Part shown: positions 45,163-57,359 of the stretch, piece by piece
How the letters are laid out: each line of letters starts with the position of its first letter
Numbering within the stretch: the first letter of the stretch is position 1
Assembly: GCF_933775445.1 (NCBI RefSeq)
Contig: NC_065876.1
Span: 1,984,001-2,048,000 of the forward strand
Length of the DNA stretch: 64,000 nt
Source of the DNA: Argentina anserina
Taxonomy: Eukaryota > Streptophyta > Magnoliopsida > Rosales > Rosaceae
Reading direction: 5' to 3'
Notes under the pieces: model-generated
What the model saw: the letters and a program-made list of their open reading frames with translations, nothing else
Database searches by the model: none
Told to the model about the DNA's origin: nothing
Translations under genes and position numbers: made by a program

Positions 45163-46503
45163 TCAGATTGCAACAACGATCCGTCCAGCAACTTGGTCCA
45201 AATCCCGCTGGCCACTGGGTGTGATTTTCCTTCCTCTGTAATGACCAAATATCATTTAACATCCAAGAAATGACCACACTAGTTTCAGAAATCAACTTGT
45301 CAAAAAAAAAAAACTATTGCCAAAATGTATATACAGTACAAATGAAATGTGAAAGAAGCATACCCTTTGGGGTCAATCTCAACAATCTTCAGCTGCTCTA
45401 ATTGCTGAAGAATGTGACGAGCAATACCGCCACTGCTCTTACAGAAATGTGGTGGGCGACTGCCATTCCTCTTGCTTCCTCCATAGATCCTACGGAACGC
45501 ACCAACACCAAGACCACCCCTCAAGTATATTTTCCTTGCCATAGATGCTGCAAAGAGAAGAGATTAACGATTAAAGATACAAGTCACAGTTCTATCACAC
45601 CATTAATTGTGAGAGAGGTTCCATTTGCAGGGAGAGATGATGAATTCTACATACCAGCTCTGATGAAGTACCAGTCAGGGTCATAAGGAGCCAGCTCCTT
45701 AAAGGTAGCAGTCTTCACGATGTCAGTCCATTCAGGAAGCTCAATCTATTACAATATAGAAACAATCCATTCATCAGAAAAGTTGCAATCATTGCTTTGC
45801 AACAAGAAAGAGTGAGGAAGACAAACACATAACATTATGGACTTGGAGAATCCATGAAAGCACCAAACCACATTTTCCACTGAATTATATTAAGAGAAGC
45901 GGACAAGATGTGGCCGAGGACAGAAATCTAATTAAAGCAGCTGATGAACCAACTCAGACAGAAACAAGCACATAATATGACTAAATACTGCAAATCATTC
46001 TGAGCGGGAATGTAAAACTGCGATTAAACAACGAAACAGAAGCTGGCAATAATAGTAAAACATTCTTTTGTCCTTTGAACATCAAATGCACTCGGAACCT
46101 ATAAACCTAAAAGTGAAAATCTGAATCGAAACACAACAACTGAACAGCAGAAAACAAATAATACATAAACATTGAAGCGCCCAAACACAACATCCCTTCC
46201 TGCACTCAAAATTGAAACAACACTGATAGATATAAACTTCTACAGTCATATGTGAGGAACTCAAATTCAACAATCAAAACTATCATCAAATCTTGAACCT
46301 AGCAATCTCAAATAGCACAAAAGCTACACAGATCCTTTAATACAGGCAATATTTGAATATGAATATAACTCAAACATGTATACGAACACAGATAGAGAGA
46401 CAGAGAGAAAGGGACTGACCTTGCCGGACCGCTTAAGATGAGCGGCGTAGGCCTTGACAAACTCGTGCGGGGACACGTCTTTCACCTTGTTAGCAGTCGC
46501 CAT
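45163..46503 (-). CDS. RPS19: 40S ribosomal protein eS19 (RPS19)
   Basis: Four coding exons, 46420-46503, 45655-45745, 45364-45547 and 45163-45235, total 432 bp. They give 143 residues, the usual eukaryotic length. The protein starts [20 protein letters not shown] and ends [13 protein letters not shown]. Hallmarks present are [32 protein letters not shown] and HILQQLE. It is a small-subunit component needed for pre-rRNA maturation and 40S head assembly. The 5'UTR carries a (GAA)n tract (CTT on the + strand, 46507-46550), a layout often seen in plant ribosomal-protein leaders. Confidence 0.97.
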
Positions 46504-46765
46504 TTTTCTTCTTCTTCTTTGTTCTTCTTCTTCTTCTTCTTCTTCTTCTCAAGCTGCGGCGGAGCTCACCTGCGACTTGTGAGGTCTGCGATTAGGGTTT
46601 TAATTTATTTGGGTGAGCATTGGGGTTTCTGAATGGAAGTACGTTTTTGCCCCTTTATTTCTTTCACGATTAACATCTGGGCTCTGATAAGCTAGGGGTT
46701 TGGGCCCAAAATCTGTTTTGCTTAGCCCGCTTGTGAGCTCATGTAGTTTTTATTGATCTTGACTC

Positions 46766-46797
<32 letters not shown>

Positions 46798-47439
46798 CAA
46801 ATATTGGTCTTGAATCTTGATTAATAATTTCTTCCACTTCTTCATGATATTGTTTCTGAGTTGTTTGTTACATCGTCTGATATGAGTGATTAGTATTTGG
46901 TTTTTCTTATTCAACGTAGTTGAGTATATCTATAAGCTAAGCGAGCTGCTAGAACTAGATATAATGATTTGAGTTGTATGCATTCTCCCGCAAGGCACAA
47001 ACTCCTTACAATTTACCACCTAGATATATACTTGCCCACAAATGACAAATACATTCTGACACGTAAATTTCTGATGTTTTGTTTCTTGGTTTCATCATCA
47101 TATATAGGTCGAGCGATAATGATCCATCATCCATGACCAGGTCTCTTCTTAGCTCATCCAACATTCCTATTATCCTATATATCCCTATTCAAATATATAG
47201 TCAAACACAAACAGTAAACACCACTCTAATCTCCCAATCTTCCAGGTATACAAAGCAGTGAAAATCATAGTGATATATACAACAGAGACCTCTATATGTT
47301 CTGTCTTTATAAATCAAAGTCATACTAGGATTCAATTTCCACGAGAAAAACACACGCACGCCACGCTAGTATATAGCCAGAGCTCCCCCCATTTCCTCGA
47401 TCCATCTAATTTCCAAGTGTTAACAGGGAATAGTAATAT
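46504..47439. promoter_or_regulatory. divergent intergenic region between eS19 (-) and NAC-like gene (+)
   Basis: About 0.94 kb separates the two start codons, so both promoters must lie here. It contains a (TTA)n microsatellite at about 46767-46797. I did not identify specific operator or TATA positions with confidence. Confidence 0.5.
46507..46550. repeat. (CTT)n trinucleotide repeat in the eS19 leader
   Basis: A near-perfect CTT run immediately precedes the eS19 start codon (GAA on the coding strand), with one TTTG interruption. Confidence 0.9.
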
Positions 47440-48955
47440 ATGGAAGCCCAGAAAGCAGAAGTGATGATGATGAGCTCTGATTTGCTTCCAGTAGGGTTTA
47501 GGTTTATGCCAACAGATGAAGAGCTGGTGAAATACTATCTCGTAAACAAAGCTTATTCTAGAGCTGTACCAGTTGCTGATGCGATTCAGGAGATCGATGC
47601 GACTCGGTTTTACAGCAACCATCCGAAAAATCTAGGTAAGCTCGTTAGCTAGGTACCTTCTCATTTTCGTTTCAATATGCCGCTAGCTTATGTTAGTTAT
47701 GTACCTTCTCCTTATGTACGTTGCTGCTAGCTGAGTTACAGAGTATGATCGATGTTTTTGTTTCAGGTAACATATGAGGCATGCAGATGATGATGAAATG
47801 CTATGTGATACTATATAGCTTATGTCAAGCACACCATCCATGTTATATCAGCAATGATAACGGACCAGGCCATCATATGAGATGAACGGAAATGGATTAG
47901 AGTTTTGGGATGCATATCACTTACCTTGACCTATTTAGTTTCGAAGCTTTAGATAGATGATCATAGCTAGATATATATGGAATCCTTGACTCAATATTTC
48001 ATCTTTCATTTTTCCTCTAAAAGCTATCAATGAAATACAACATAGTTTTGCAACTCTTGAAGAGAGATGGCGGATTTGTTATATCGTAATAGGTTGAACC
48101 ATCAAACCTTCCAGCTTCAAACGTAAAGCCTAACCTCAAAACCTTTGAAAATAATTAAAGTTTTTTGAGAACATCCTACCTAGACTCGTTATCTTAAATA
48201 CTTTAGACATAAGCTTCCCAAACATAAAGTTCCAAGAACGAAACTGAACTGTTTTAGTGTGCATTGTACTCTATTACTTTGGTCTAAAATTTTGCTCGAT
48301 CTAGTACGTATTTTGCTTTAAATCTAACATGTATGTGCATCTGTGTATCACTCGTATATCTTGGTTAATCTTAGCTTGGTTATCTCGTAATGCATGCAGC
48401 TCCAAATTCAAACGAGTCTTCAAATGCATAGATAAAGTCTCATCGTTCGCATGGAAATATCCGACATGCATAGTCAATATGCGCATGGATATTCTATAAT
48501 TTTATGCTTCAGTTCGGGTAACATCTTTGGTGACCAGTAATTTAATTATATATTCTAACAATGCAGTGACGTTCCCTAATGGGGAGAGGGAGTGGTTCTT
48601 CTTCATTCATGAAGACGATGAAAATTGTAGTGGTAGTTGCAGCAGCCATGCCCAGAGAAGAAGAAGTGTTCGAGAAGTCGGAAATGGGCTAGGGTTTTGG
48701 AAACCGAGCGGATTAGAAGACCCGATCTACAATGAAGATGGAAATGTCTTTGCCACCAAGATCTTCCTCACTTACTTCTCCGGAAGTTGTCACTCCAATA
48801 AACCCAAGAGAACCCACTGGAAAATGGTCCGAGTACCATTTACAGATACGAGAGGAATGGGTGGTGCTGGGAAAAATACAGAGAGGAATGGATTACTCTG
48901 GTTTTTGAAGATTGATTCTTTACTAATTCTTTACCATTCTTTTGGCAGGCAATAG
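47440..48955 (+). CDS. short, divergent NAC-domain protein
   Basis: Two exons (47440-47635 and 48567-48955) join in phase across a 931-bp intron to 194 residues. NAC subdomain A is recognisable (LPVGFRFMPTDEELVKYYL). The usual PWDLP is replaced by FYSNHPKNL and subdomain C is GEREWFFFIHEDD. The normally invariant YWKATG is FWKPSG, and the C-terminal subdomain is only loosely NAC-like (THWKMVRVP). The frame then ends after an atypical tail with no activation region. NAC proteins are plant DNA-binding transcription factors. This one may be a truncated or degenerate copy, a small regulator that dimerises with full-length NACs, or may have a further exon that I missed. Confidence 0.65.
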
Positions 48956-49303
48956 TTATTTCATTCATTCAATAAGGCTGCTGAGTGTTTGTCATTCTTC
49001 TATGTTCAACAATTTTTTTTTGTCATAGGCACACGCATGTATAAACGCTTATTGATGGAGAAATAAAATGTAGGTACTAATTTTAGTGATATGGCTGGAA
49101 TCCAAAACCAGTGTAATCCAGGGAGTATGGTTATGCAAATGTGAATATAAGGTGATGAAAGAGATAGACGGATACGGCTATAGAATAAATGGGGAAGAAA
49201 TTGCCCGATTCCTCACACTTGCGATATGTTAGATTGACCAATGTCCCAGATATATGGGGTTTGATTATTTATAAACAGGTTATCGTGATCTTGATGCTTC
49301 TAA
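48956..49303. other. spacer between convergent NAC-like and UGT genes
   Basis: No gene is seen. It should hold the two 3'UTRs. Confidence 0.55.
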
Positions 49304-50864
49304 TCATTCCTTCATCTGTTGGATGAAGTTGTCCAAATACCTTGCAGAGAACCCTCCTTCACTGATACTCCGGTGAGCCATGTCTTTGAGCTTTAATGCA
49401 TTGACTTTTATGCCATCATCGGCAACCAAACTATCCAATTTCCGTCTGATTTCATGCCTTGTAACAATTCCATACTCATCTGGGCTTAATGCCAGACCAA
49501 CTTTATAGCCATTACAGATGCAACTCCGGTTGTAAAACTGATCGGCAAAGTAAGGCCAGCAGAGGAAGGGGACTCCCATGCTTAAGCCATCCATGGTTGA
49601 GTTCCAGCCACAATGAGTCAGAAAACAAGCAATTGATGGGTGAGCCAACACCTGTTCCTGGGGTGCCCACTGAACAATCTTGCCTCGGTTCGCCACTCTC
49701 TCTTCGTACCCATCTGGGTACTTGGAAGAACCGCCTTTGATGAGGTCTGACCGTTTAACCCATAAGAATGGTCGACCAACAAGTTCAAGGCCTAAAGCAA
49801 GTTCATCCATCTGGTGCTGGCTTAATACTGTGATGCTGCCAAATGCAACATAAATGACTGATCCAGCAGGTTGTTTGTTGAGCCAGCTTAAGCAAGTCAA
49901 ATCCTCTGGCCAAAGGTTTGCAGCAGGTTTTCCACTCGCCAGTAATGGGCCAACTGGAAACATATTTGGGACTAAATTACCAACAAGGGGGTTAAGCTCA
50001 TGAAACCAATTGCACAGAAGCCAGCCAGAACGCTTTAAGTTTTGATGGATGCCAAAGAAATATTGGAACATGATCTCGGCAGGCGTCTGATTTCCTGAAT
50101 AGTTCCACAGAAAGTCTGCACTAGTCAGAGGTGGCAGGTCTGGTGACAGTTGAATCTTCCCATCAAGTTTCGAAGATCCTACACAGTTTATTTTCAACCA
50201 TAGCAGACATTAAATCAAACATCAGTATCATCAGAAAAAATTTGTTTACAGGGTATACTGAAAATCATCTGCGTATTACTTATAAATCGTCTCGAGGACA
50301 ACAAACTGGTTCAAGTTTATACAAAACTAACAAAATCTTACCCTTGGTGTCAATAATCCCATCCTCAATAAGCTTTGGAATGCTAAGTATCAAGGCCAAA
50401 ACTCCCGGGGCAGAAGTCCAGAAGATCGCCAACTTGAGCTTCATTGTTTCCGCAATCTCAAATGCCCACCCAAACATTGGATCAGCTATGACACAAGTCA
50501 CCTGATTACCCTCCATGTTGACCTTCTCTATGACTTCTCTCAGATGGCCAGGCATGACTTCGGATATACTCTGAGACAACTTAACATCATCATTCCGTTC
50601 ATCTTCTGACAATCCATCAGGAACTGTAATGTACCTGACCTTATTCCTCTCATTACCCAAATCTGGCTCAGACGCAATCATACGCGCATGTGCAAACTCA
50701 GTTATGACAAGTGTGGCCATAATTCCACGACCAGCAATTAGGTATGCTAACTTTATGAATGGTGTAATATGCCCTTGTAAAGGGTATGATACAAGCAGCA
50801 TATGAACAGCTTTTACTTGATCTGAACTTTCTGGATTGGTGCGGCATATCTTTCCTTCTTCCAT
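49304..50864 (-). CDS. UDP-glycosyltransferase, UGT83A-like (GT1 family)
   Basis: Two exons (50342-50864 and 49304-50178) join in phase to 465 residues. These enzymes transfer a sugar from a UDP-sugar to a small lipophilic acceptor in the cytosol. The N-terminal segment VSYPLQGHITPFIKLA holds the catalytic His. The C-terminal PSPG box is intact: WAPQEQVLAHPSIACFLTHC, then GWNST, GVPFLCWPYFADQ. The final residue Q is most often associated with UDP-glucose as donor. The partner Asp in the N-terminal domain is expected near the CVIADPMFGW segment. The UGT83A assignment comes from overall resemblance, and the acceptor cannot be predicted. Confidence 0.93.
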
Positions 50865-51713
50865 CTTTGTAATCTCTTCCGAAACACTGGATGTTCTGAA
50901 CTTAGCCCAGATAATGTAACATGTGTGTGTGTGTGTAGAACTGTAGATATAATGCGGATGAGGAGATCAATTAAGGAAGAAGAAGAGGAGACTATGAGCT
51001 CAATGAACAAGGCCTAGGGGCCAGCACCAACTATATAAGAACTACATATAAAGAGCACTGCAGATACTTTTTCCACTGGTTAAGCATCTCATTCCTTTCT
51101 ACAGCTTTAAAATATACGACCATCTATATCAAGAACTGACAAACTATAACTATAAGGGTACATAATAATTTTATAAAGAAGCATTCATTTATTTTCAGAA
51201 GGTTGTTATGCCAACTATACAACATCAGCTTTGCATGAAGAAAATTAAACAGTTATTAATAGTCATTCATCTTTTATGAAAACCTCTGATCTTTCAGATT
51301 GTTTCGACAAAAGCTATTCATAGGACCAACAATTAAAAGAATAGCCACATATCATTATAAGATACACACTTACAGATGAAAAATCAAATAACACTTGCAA
51401 CAACCGTTGGCAATAGCATGTCTCCAAATTTCATGATAACGACACAAGTTTCCTCAATCCTCATCAATTAGTTTGGCATAATCATTCAAATGTACTTTCA
51501 ACAAAGTACTATAACCAACATTAGCATGAGAAAGCCACAAAAGAGAGATGTACTTGCAGAACCACGCAGATATTTGTTTCTCAAAATAGAATTGATAAAA
51601 ATAGTACATTACCAAACTTAAACCACAATCTGACACAAGAACATCAAAACTGTAATAAAATTAAACACCTGAATGAAACTGCATACTGTTACATCTTATC
51701 TCTTCAGATCAAA
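50865..51713. other. UGT promoter and Asterix 3' flank
   Basis: No gene is seen. A short (TG)n/(CA)n run lies near 50923-50937, upstream of the UGT start. The right end is 3'UTR of the Asterix-like gene. Confidence 0.55.
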
Positions 51714-52311
51714 TCAACTCGAGCTCTTCGGTGCACCTGGCCGAGCGGGTCCGAAGTAGTTGGTCACCAATCCCATAATAGCAAACCTGGAAACATTTAA
51801 ACACAAAGTTGCACACTAACAATCACTTCACATATAAAACACCCCAAATTTCATAAAATATAGGTGAATAATAGCAGCAATTGAGCCTCTTAATCTCATA
51901 ATTAACAAATTAACAAGTAATTCATACACAAAATTTAACACAATAATTCAATAAACGAGAGTGCACTAACATCAAGGCCATGGAGATCTGCTTGAGGTCG
52001 TTTTCAATGCTCTTCATGTTGACCAGTGACTGAGCGCAGAAGATGATCGCCAGCCAAGAGCACAGCTTGTACTGCAAATCAAATCAAATCAAATCACATC
52101 AATCAATCAAAATCCCTAGTATTCAAAATCGCAAACGAAATCTGCAAACTGTGATTGAAGTACGAACGCGGAACATGACGCCGGCGATGCCGAAGACGAC
52201 GGCGATCAAGCCGGAGAAGTCCACCGGTAGATCCTCCGGGGCTAGAGCCACCGGCACGTAGCGCTTCGCCGCCGCCGGCTGACGTGGATCGTTCGCTGCC
52301 GTCGATGACAT
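51714..52311 (-). CDS. Asterix-like protein (PAT-complex / WDR83OS family)
   Basis: Three exons (52168-52311, 51971-52071, 51714-51786) join in phase to 105 residues. It starts MSSTAANDPRQPAAAKRYVP. Features are an N-terminal DPRQP block, a hydrophobic segment (LIAVVFGIAGVMF), a second hydrophobic segment (CSWLAIIFCAQSLV), the motif NMKSIENDLKQISMALM, and a third short hydrophobic stretch near FAIMGLVTNYF. This matches the small ER membrane protein Asterix, which in animals pairs with CCDC47 as an intramembrane chaperone for multipass proteins. Transfer of that role to plants is by family only. It is head to head with the 302-residue gene, with 569 bp between the start codons. Confidence 0.85.
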
Positions 52312-52880
52312 CTCCTTCTCTAAATCTCAGTCCACCTCTGGTAGTCAGTAGAACTAATACGAAAATATATATATATATATATATATATCTGAAACTTCAT
52401 TCTGAAATTACATAGTGAAGTTCTAATTTTGGCACACTTTTCGGTCAAATTTTTTCACCTTAAGCGATTCAATATTTAGGTATGTTATTCAAGATCATCT
52501 CTACAAAATTTCATCTAATTTGACAATGGTTTGAGCTTTCAAAATTGAGATTTACACGAACGGTTCATGTTGAACAGTTTTGATTCATTCATTGATTTAA
52601 TCTAATTTCAATACCTTAACGATGTCCGAATTAGATGAAATTTTGTAGAGATGATCTTGAATAACATACATAAATATTGAATCACTTATGGTGAAAAATT
52701 TGACCGAAAAGTGTGCAAAAATTGGACTATGTAATTTCAGAGTGAAGATTCACTCTGAATAGAGACTATATATATATATATATATTTACATATATATCAT
52801 ATATATATATATGCACGTGAGCATCACGTGCGTTTAAAACATTCTATCATATTCGTCTTCAACCTCTGAAGCCTTCAACA
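52312..52880. promoter_or_regulatory. divergent promoter region occupied by a foldback element
   Basis: This is the whole interval between two oppositely transcribed genes. About two thirds of it is the inverted-repeat element at 52390-52752 and its flanking TA microsatellites. Unique promoter sequence therefore seems limited to the edges. Confidence 0.6.
52390..52752. mobile_element. foldback MITE with about 125-bp arms, inserted in a TA microsatellite
   Basis: The left arm (about 52401-52525) and right arm (about 52624-52741) are inverted copies. An 85-bp core from CACACTTTTCGG to CATCTAATT has only three mismatches and one single-base indel, and looser complementarity extends to both outer edges. 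A spacer of about 100 bp separates the arms. TA runs flank it at 52365-52389 and 52769-52816. No coding capacity was found. Insertion into TA repeats is known for some plant MITE families (Micron-type). The assignment to any one family is not certain. Confidence 0.8.
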
Positions 52881-53149
52881 ATGGAAGCCTCAACCGCAGC
52901 AACCCCTTACACTCCGAAATCGACGAACCGGAATCCCCAAACTCCGACCCAAAGCCCAATAACAGCGCCTTCGTCACGGCTGTGGAGGCCCACAGCGCAG
53001 CGGAACCTGAGAAACCAATGGTCCAAGTTAGCTTCGTTGCGACAGGAATGGGATTCTGCTTCTTCCAACGGAAGAGCAAACGCCACGTCGCTCGTCAACG
53101 CCTACCTTTCCATCAAGTAATTTACTCCTCTCTCTCTCAAAGCTCATGC

Positions 53150-53199
<50 letters not shown>

Positions 53200-55705
53200 G
53201 GATTTTTTTTTGGCGTTGGAGTTTATGAAATGGTGAATGTTGCAGGTACATGGGTTCAAGGGAGTTGGGGGTTCTCAGTGAAATGCCGGATATAGTAAAC
53301 AAGGCTTCCCAGAAATTGCTTAAGCAACAGGTAATAAAATGAGGCAGCTTTTTTTTCACTTTACCCAAATTTGAGGTCTTGATTGTCACTTTTGTCATAT
53401 GGTAGTAATTTGATGCCAATGAGAATTTTACCCTTTTCGTTGTTTTTTCGGGTACATGAGTGTATCATGAAGCTACAAAAAACCATTTGGGATTCCTGGT
53501 TGTTATGTCTGGTGTTAATTAGTCAAAAAATAGGCAACTAATAATCTGGAGTGCGAAATTGCAGCGTGGAAAATCGAGGGTTTGGAAGGTCATTGTTTTG
53601 AAATCAAGTGTGTTTAAGAGTTTGGATGAGTTCATGGATTGATTAGCCTTGTATGAGTTCATGACACTCGGAGATAATCATGGTGAATTCGTATTTCTCC
53701 TTGACAAGAATTTGTAAATTGTCTTATTTTGGTTGTATTGTGTTTCAGGAACTTCATCGCAGCAAGCTTTTATCCTCGTATAAGGACATGGTACACATTC
53801 TTATCAATTTTACTCTGTCCTTTTCGAGTTCTTTTGGAATATGTAAGACAGTCCCTGTTCATTCTTTTTTCTGTTTCTTTGCTTCAATAGAGTTGCATAT
53901 CAGGAAATTGAGAGATAACTCATGCTCTATCTTAGACTCTTAGTCAGTACTTGTATCAAATCTTCATCTGCTAAGTTTTAAGGAGAATATTGGTTCATTA
54001 CAGTACTGTGCCCACATTTTCAAAGAATAGAACTTATGGGACTTCTCCACAAATTACAAAAGATAAGGAACTACGATTGTGCTGCAACGAGACATTTTAT
54101 ATGTTTCTTTATTTTCTTATCTTGATGGTTGACAACATTAGAGTTTCTAACTTCTAAGTATTCATATGAACATGCTTGAAGATAATAATTGGGATTGTGT
54201 ACCTGTATGGCGTATAATGGTATAGAATGATAGCGTGGGATTTTCCTTCTTTATTATATCATTTGATTGCTTTATGTACTTTGTTTCTTCATGTTGTCTA
54301 CAGGTGTCCGTGGTAGCTAAAATGGTCAAAACTAGTAGATCCATGAGATGCTTCGTCAAAGGGTCAAGCAATAGTCCACTTTTACAATTTTCTGGGTATT
54401 CAGAATGTAATAATGATCCTGGAGATGGTGGTGGGATTCCAGTCTTCACATTTTGGTCGATCTCTTGCTTTGGTACATCTACAATATAGACCTTCTACGA
54501 TGCATTTTTATTTACAGTAACTGATTGATTCTTTACCTGCATGGATAATCTACAATAACGTATTACTATGATGTCTTTTTCGGGGTTTATGTTCCATCGT
54601 GGAATGGTTACTCGTTGAGCTTGTAGGTACAGAAAAATCTAACTTAAATGAGAGCACCCTCTTTGGATGACAAAGAAGTGGTTATAATAATCAGAAAAGG
54701 GATATACCAAGGGGAGGGGTGGTTTGTATGATTCAGAACAATCTCCCTTTGGATTACATGCTGCTAAAATTGCAAACAGCATATGTCACTTGTCATAAAA
54801 TCGAGATTTAAGAAATGCCTAGATTATCAGTGTGAAAAAAAGTCATATTAGTAATTACGGTACCAGGTTATAATATGATTAGTTACATATTTGGATTATT
54901 ATTATCAAAAACCTTATTAGCTTTGCAATAATCTCAGAGAAAGTGGCAGAGGAGCTTGTTCATATGCTTGTATTGGAACTAAATTTGAAGGTAAATTATT
55001 GTTTCTGCGGCTGAGTCCTCTTTCTATTTATCTTAGCATGTTCTTTATGTGTTTCTCTGTTTGATCTTTACATTTGTTGGTGCTAATGGTCTCTCCAGCG
55101 GTTGCTTGTGGTGGACTTACTGTCGGTTAGTGGCAGACTTCCAATGGCTAACAGTTTGCATTGGTCTGAAGAGCTATATCCAGGAGAATTTGGTGATTTG
55201 AGTATGTGCAACTTAATATCTGAGGAAACTTGTAAACCAATCTATCCAAGATTGCATGGTCAGAAATCTGATAGGCCAGCTATTCAACATAACCAGCAGC
55301 CAGATCATGATGTTTTGCAGGTATGGGTTGTACATTTATAAATATAAAAAGTACAAAAAGAATACATCAAGAGATTGGAGGAAAAACTTACGAACATGAT
55401 ATTATGAACTCGTACAATTGTACTGTTGTTATTGGTATTACAATCGATGTTCAGAACAGAAACATCGTGCAAGTCTGTACTATGGTCATCAATTTCATTA
55501 TCCAAACATTTTTCTTGATTGCAGGTGTATCTAACAACATGGCTCGTAGAGGTGAACATAGATACTCAAAGGTAAGAATGAAGTAGGGTTTTAATCGCAT
55601 TTGAGAGTATTAATTTCAGTAATGATAAATATGTCACTATTTTTGTATAGGGTGGATGAAATATTCGCGGAAGTTGGGGAGGAACTGCACTGTAAGCTTT
55701 CATGA
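52881..55705 (+). CDS. uncharacterised conserved plant protein, 302 residues
   Basis: Eight exons (52881-53116, 53246-53330, 53749-53790, 54304-54472, 54938-54990, 55099-55320, 55525-55571, 55651-55705) join in phase to 302 residues ending EELHCKLS. It starts MEASTAATPYTPK, with a Pro/Thr-rich disordered N-terminus. Next comes a WSKLASLRQEWDSASSNGR segment that looks helical, then LHRSKLLSSYKDM. A GDGGGIPVFTFWSIS block and a LELNLKRLLVVDLLSV hydrophobic helix follow. No signal peptide, enzyme motif or recognisable domain was found. The clean exon phases and conserved-looking blocks argue for a real gene. I recognise it only as an unnamed plant protein, and its function is unknown. Confidence 0.8.
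53153..53200. repeat. (TA)n microsatellite followed by poly-T
   Basis: About 16 TA units run into a T-tract within the first intron of the 302-residue gene. Confidence 0.9.
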
Positions 55706-56063
55706 GCAGAGTTATGAACAGAGTGCGTGTTTATTTTTCTCATATCTGATACTGGTTCAGTGCCTGGAAGGTCGAATGATTCTTGAGAATTCTTGAAACT
55801 GGACTTTGCGCAAGTCCAGAATCACGGACTATGAATTCTTGAAACTGGTAAAGCGTGTACCAAACGGGAGTGCAAACTGAAGTATTCATAACTTTGGTTG
55901 ATGAATTCGCATGCTTTTGCTTAGGACAACTTCTCAAAATTAGTTTAGTTATACTCTCACGCTCATTTTGGACTTTCTAACCTTTTGCATCATTTATATA
56001 ACTCGCTGTAAAGAGAAAAAGGTAGATGGTGCTTCCATCTACAATATGAAATACTATAGAACC
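55706..56063. other. 3' flank of the 302-residue gene up to the LTR element
   Basis: It holds the presumed 3'UTR and polyadenylation region. No gene is seen. The retrotransposon begins only 358 bp after the stop codon. Confidence 0.6.
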
Positions 56064-57359
56064 TGTAATAACCCTAAATTTCAAATACGATTTTGAATTA
56101 ATTTGAATTCTATAAAATTTGGAATTTTATTATGTTTGGAAGTGATTGGTTGCGACGTTATAAAACGAGCGACGGATACGTTCTCGGAACGTTAAATTGA
56201 AAAACGTTACGTCTCCGCAACGTATATATCGACTTTTATTATATCGCTCGGTTGCGAAAACTTTCTTCACGAAAGTTGTAGAGCTCGTCGATACGAATTC
56301 GTGAGTATGTGACGCATTCGAATCGGACGTCGTACGGAAAAGTTATTAACGTCGGAAGTTAGTTTCCGATTTTGGGAACGAGTATATAAAGAACTTTTCT
56401 GATTTAGGGTTTCCATTTGTGGAAATCCCTCTCTCTCTCCTCACTCTCTCCGCCTCCCTCTGTTCTCTCTCCCCGAAACCCTCACCCCCTCCAGAAATTT
56501 CCCCTCCAAGATCGGACGAACTCCGGCTCCGTGCTTCTCACCGCCGGTCGCCACACCACCACAAGCTCGACTGCGTCCCCTCCGAGGCAAGACGCGCCTC
56601 CCTTCATCGTCGTGGATCGTCACCGTGCTCCTCCATTCTCTGCAACACACCGCCGTTGTACAAGCCTGCCTTTGACGAAGCTAGGGTGCAACACAGGTGC
56701 ACCTCCATCAACCCTCAAGGCACGGCGCCATCTACGAACGTAGGGAGAGACACGACGACTCACCTCCGCAAGAAATTGACACGATCGGCGACGAATCCGA
56801 CGGTTCAAACGTTGTTTGAGGTGAGGGATTAGTTTAGTATGATTTGTGTGTTGTGTGTGTGAATTTTTGGATGATTTGGAGTGGAGATGTTGGAGATCGG
56901 AGGTGGAAGGAAGAAGAGCGGTTACCGCCGCTCCAGGCGGCGCGTGGGAGTGCGTGGGGAGAGTAGGAGGCGGCGTGAGGCCGTGGCGGAGAAGAGGGGG
57001 GAAAAAGGGAGAGAAATGGGGCGGCGGAGGCGTGCTACGCGCCGTCCCTGGGTTCGGCGCGTGTGCCTCACGCGCTGCCACAGTGAGTGGCGCGTGAGCG
57101 TCACGCGCGGCCCGCCGGAGGTGGCGCGTGTGCCACACGCGCCGCCACGTGCGGTGGTGGGAACAGTTTTGACAGAAGGGTATTTTGGTAATTTACTGTG
57201 TACGGTAAATATAAATGTAATTTTTATTTACTACGGTAAATGTAATTAAATTTTACCTACGGTAAATGTAAATATAAATTACTTTCAGTAAATGTAAAAA
57301 GTAATTTTGTAAAAGGGTAATTTAGTAAATTTTATTTACTGAATTTGTATTTACATTTA

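Noticed and set aside
56417..56832. Pro/Ser/Arg-rich open frames of up to 137 codons in the LTR, repeated in the 3' LTR
   Set aside because: They start at TTG or GTG codons, overlap one another in different frames in GC-rich DNA, and show no domain. More likely transcribed leader than protein.
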